DNA of 64,000 bases from Splendidivirga corallicola (lineage in GTDB: Bacteria; Bacteroidota; Bacteroidia; Cytophagales; Cyclobacteriaceae): positions 248,001 through 312,000 of the forward strand of contig JAUJEA010000009.1 in NCBI GenBank assembly GCA_030442035.1. Direction: 5' to 3'. The notes beneath the pieces were generated by a model. It saw nothing but the letters and a program-made list of their open reading frames with translations. It searched no databases and had not been told where the DNA came from. Shown one piece after another: positions 63,886 to 64,000 of the stretch. The translations under genes and the position numbers were made by a program. Numbering within the stretch: the first letter of the stretch is position 1; every line of letters starts with the position of its first letter.

Positions 63886-63893
63886 CAAACTTA
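63886..63893 (-). promoter_or_regulatory. Candidate -7 box for the Na/Pi-porin operon
   Basis: On the minus strand TAAGTTTG, an exact TAnnTTTG match, 25 bases before the ATG at 63860. Confidence 0.4.
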
Positions 63894-64000
63894 GTCAAAT
63901 CAATTTTCGGAATCTTTAAATAAAGATGAACAGATTGTTAAATTTTATAGTTCTTGTTAATTATTTCTTAACATTGAGTTAACATAGAGATATGCTACTT

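Overview
This window is a 64 kb stretch of a chromosome from a member of the Bacteroidota, most likely a Cytophagales-type marine or environmental bacterium. The evidence is an AT-rich coding style, Bacteroidota -7 promoter boxes (TAnnTTTG) in place of E. coli-type promoters, a type IX secretion (gliding) lipoprotein of the SprE/PorW type, a bacillithiol gene (bshA), SusC-style CarboxypepD_reg domains, DUF4286 and DUF4212 proteins, and a Rho factor with a long N-terminal insertion. I see no rRNA, tRNA, CRISPR array, prophage or insertion sequence. Nearly everything looks like core chromosome.

Layout. 1-2.5 kb (minus): start of the F1Fo ATP synthase operon (AtpZ-like, a small membrane protein, atpB, atpE, atpF cut by the window edge), preceded by a bactofilin/M23 peptidase pair (2.7-4.0 kb). 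4.2-9.1 kb (plus): the SprE/PorW-like TPR lipoprotein and PBP1A. 9.3-13.3 kb: uvrC and a class III cyclase-TPR protein. 13.3-17.5 kb: small enzymes, a GT2 glycosyltransferase, then an ECF sigma factor with an unusual anti-sigma/TonB protein, divergent from a VWA protein with a SusC-like N-terminus (17.8-19.7 kb). 19.8-23.4 kb: a giant TraB/GumN protein. 23.6-25.6 kb: a two-component system. 25.8-33.5 kb: a Lys1-like dehydrogenase, rho, serS, prolyl oligopeptidase, a GNAT protein and DUF4286. 33.9-37.7 kb: a carotenoid cluster (crtI, crtB, ispH, crtZ). 37.9-41.9 kb (minus): a small membrane protein, mutL and two rhomboids. 41.9-47.8 kb: a GH3/beta-lactamase fusion, bshA, a fatty acid 2-hydroxylase-like protein and a YeeZ-like protein. 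47.8-48.4 kb: two paralogous tiny lipoproteins. 49.1-54.0 kb: a VWA/AAA+ pair, an AlbA_2 protein and PIN-PhoH. 54.3-56.2 kb: a two-subunit sodium:solute symporter. 56.3-63.9 kb (minus): SDR, TerC, ChrA, a 2OG oxygenase, DUF4399, an OprO/P-type porin and a Na/Pi cotransporter.

The most unusual items are: (i) the sigma / anti-sigma-TonB / VWA-plug cluster, which looks like a trans-envelope signalling unit; (ii) several enzymes with altered catalytic motifs (GH3 dyad, MutL endonuclease motifs, SDR YxxxK, AAA+ Walker motifs); (iii) a dispersed intergenic repeat in two copies 26 kb apart, and an octamer array; (iv) tandem micro-lipoproteins sharing an SCSxxxCPAYxK core; (v) a TraB/GumN protein four times the usual size. 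No single locus can be called a new system from sequence alone; the sigma/TonB/VWA cluster is the best candidate.
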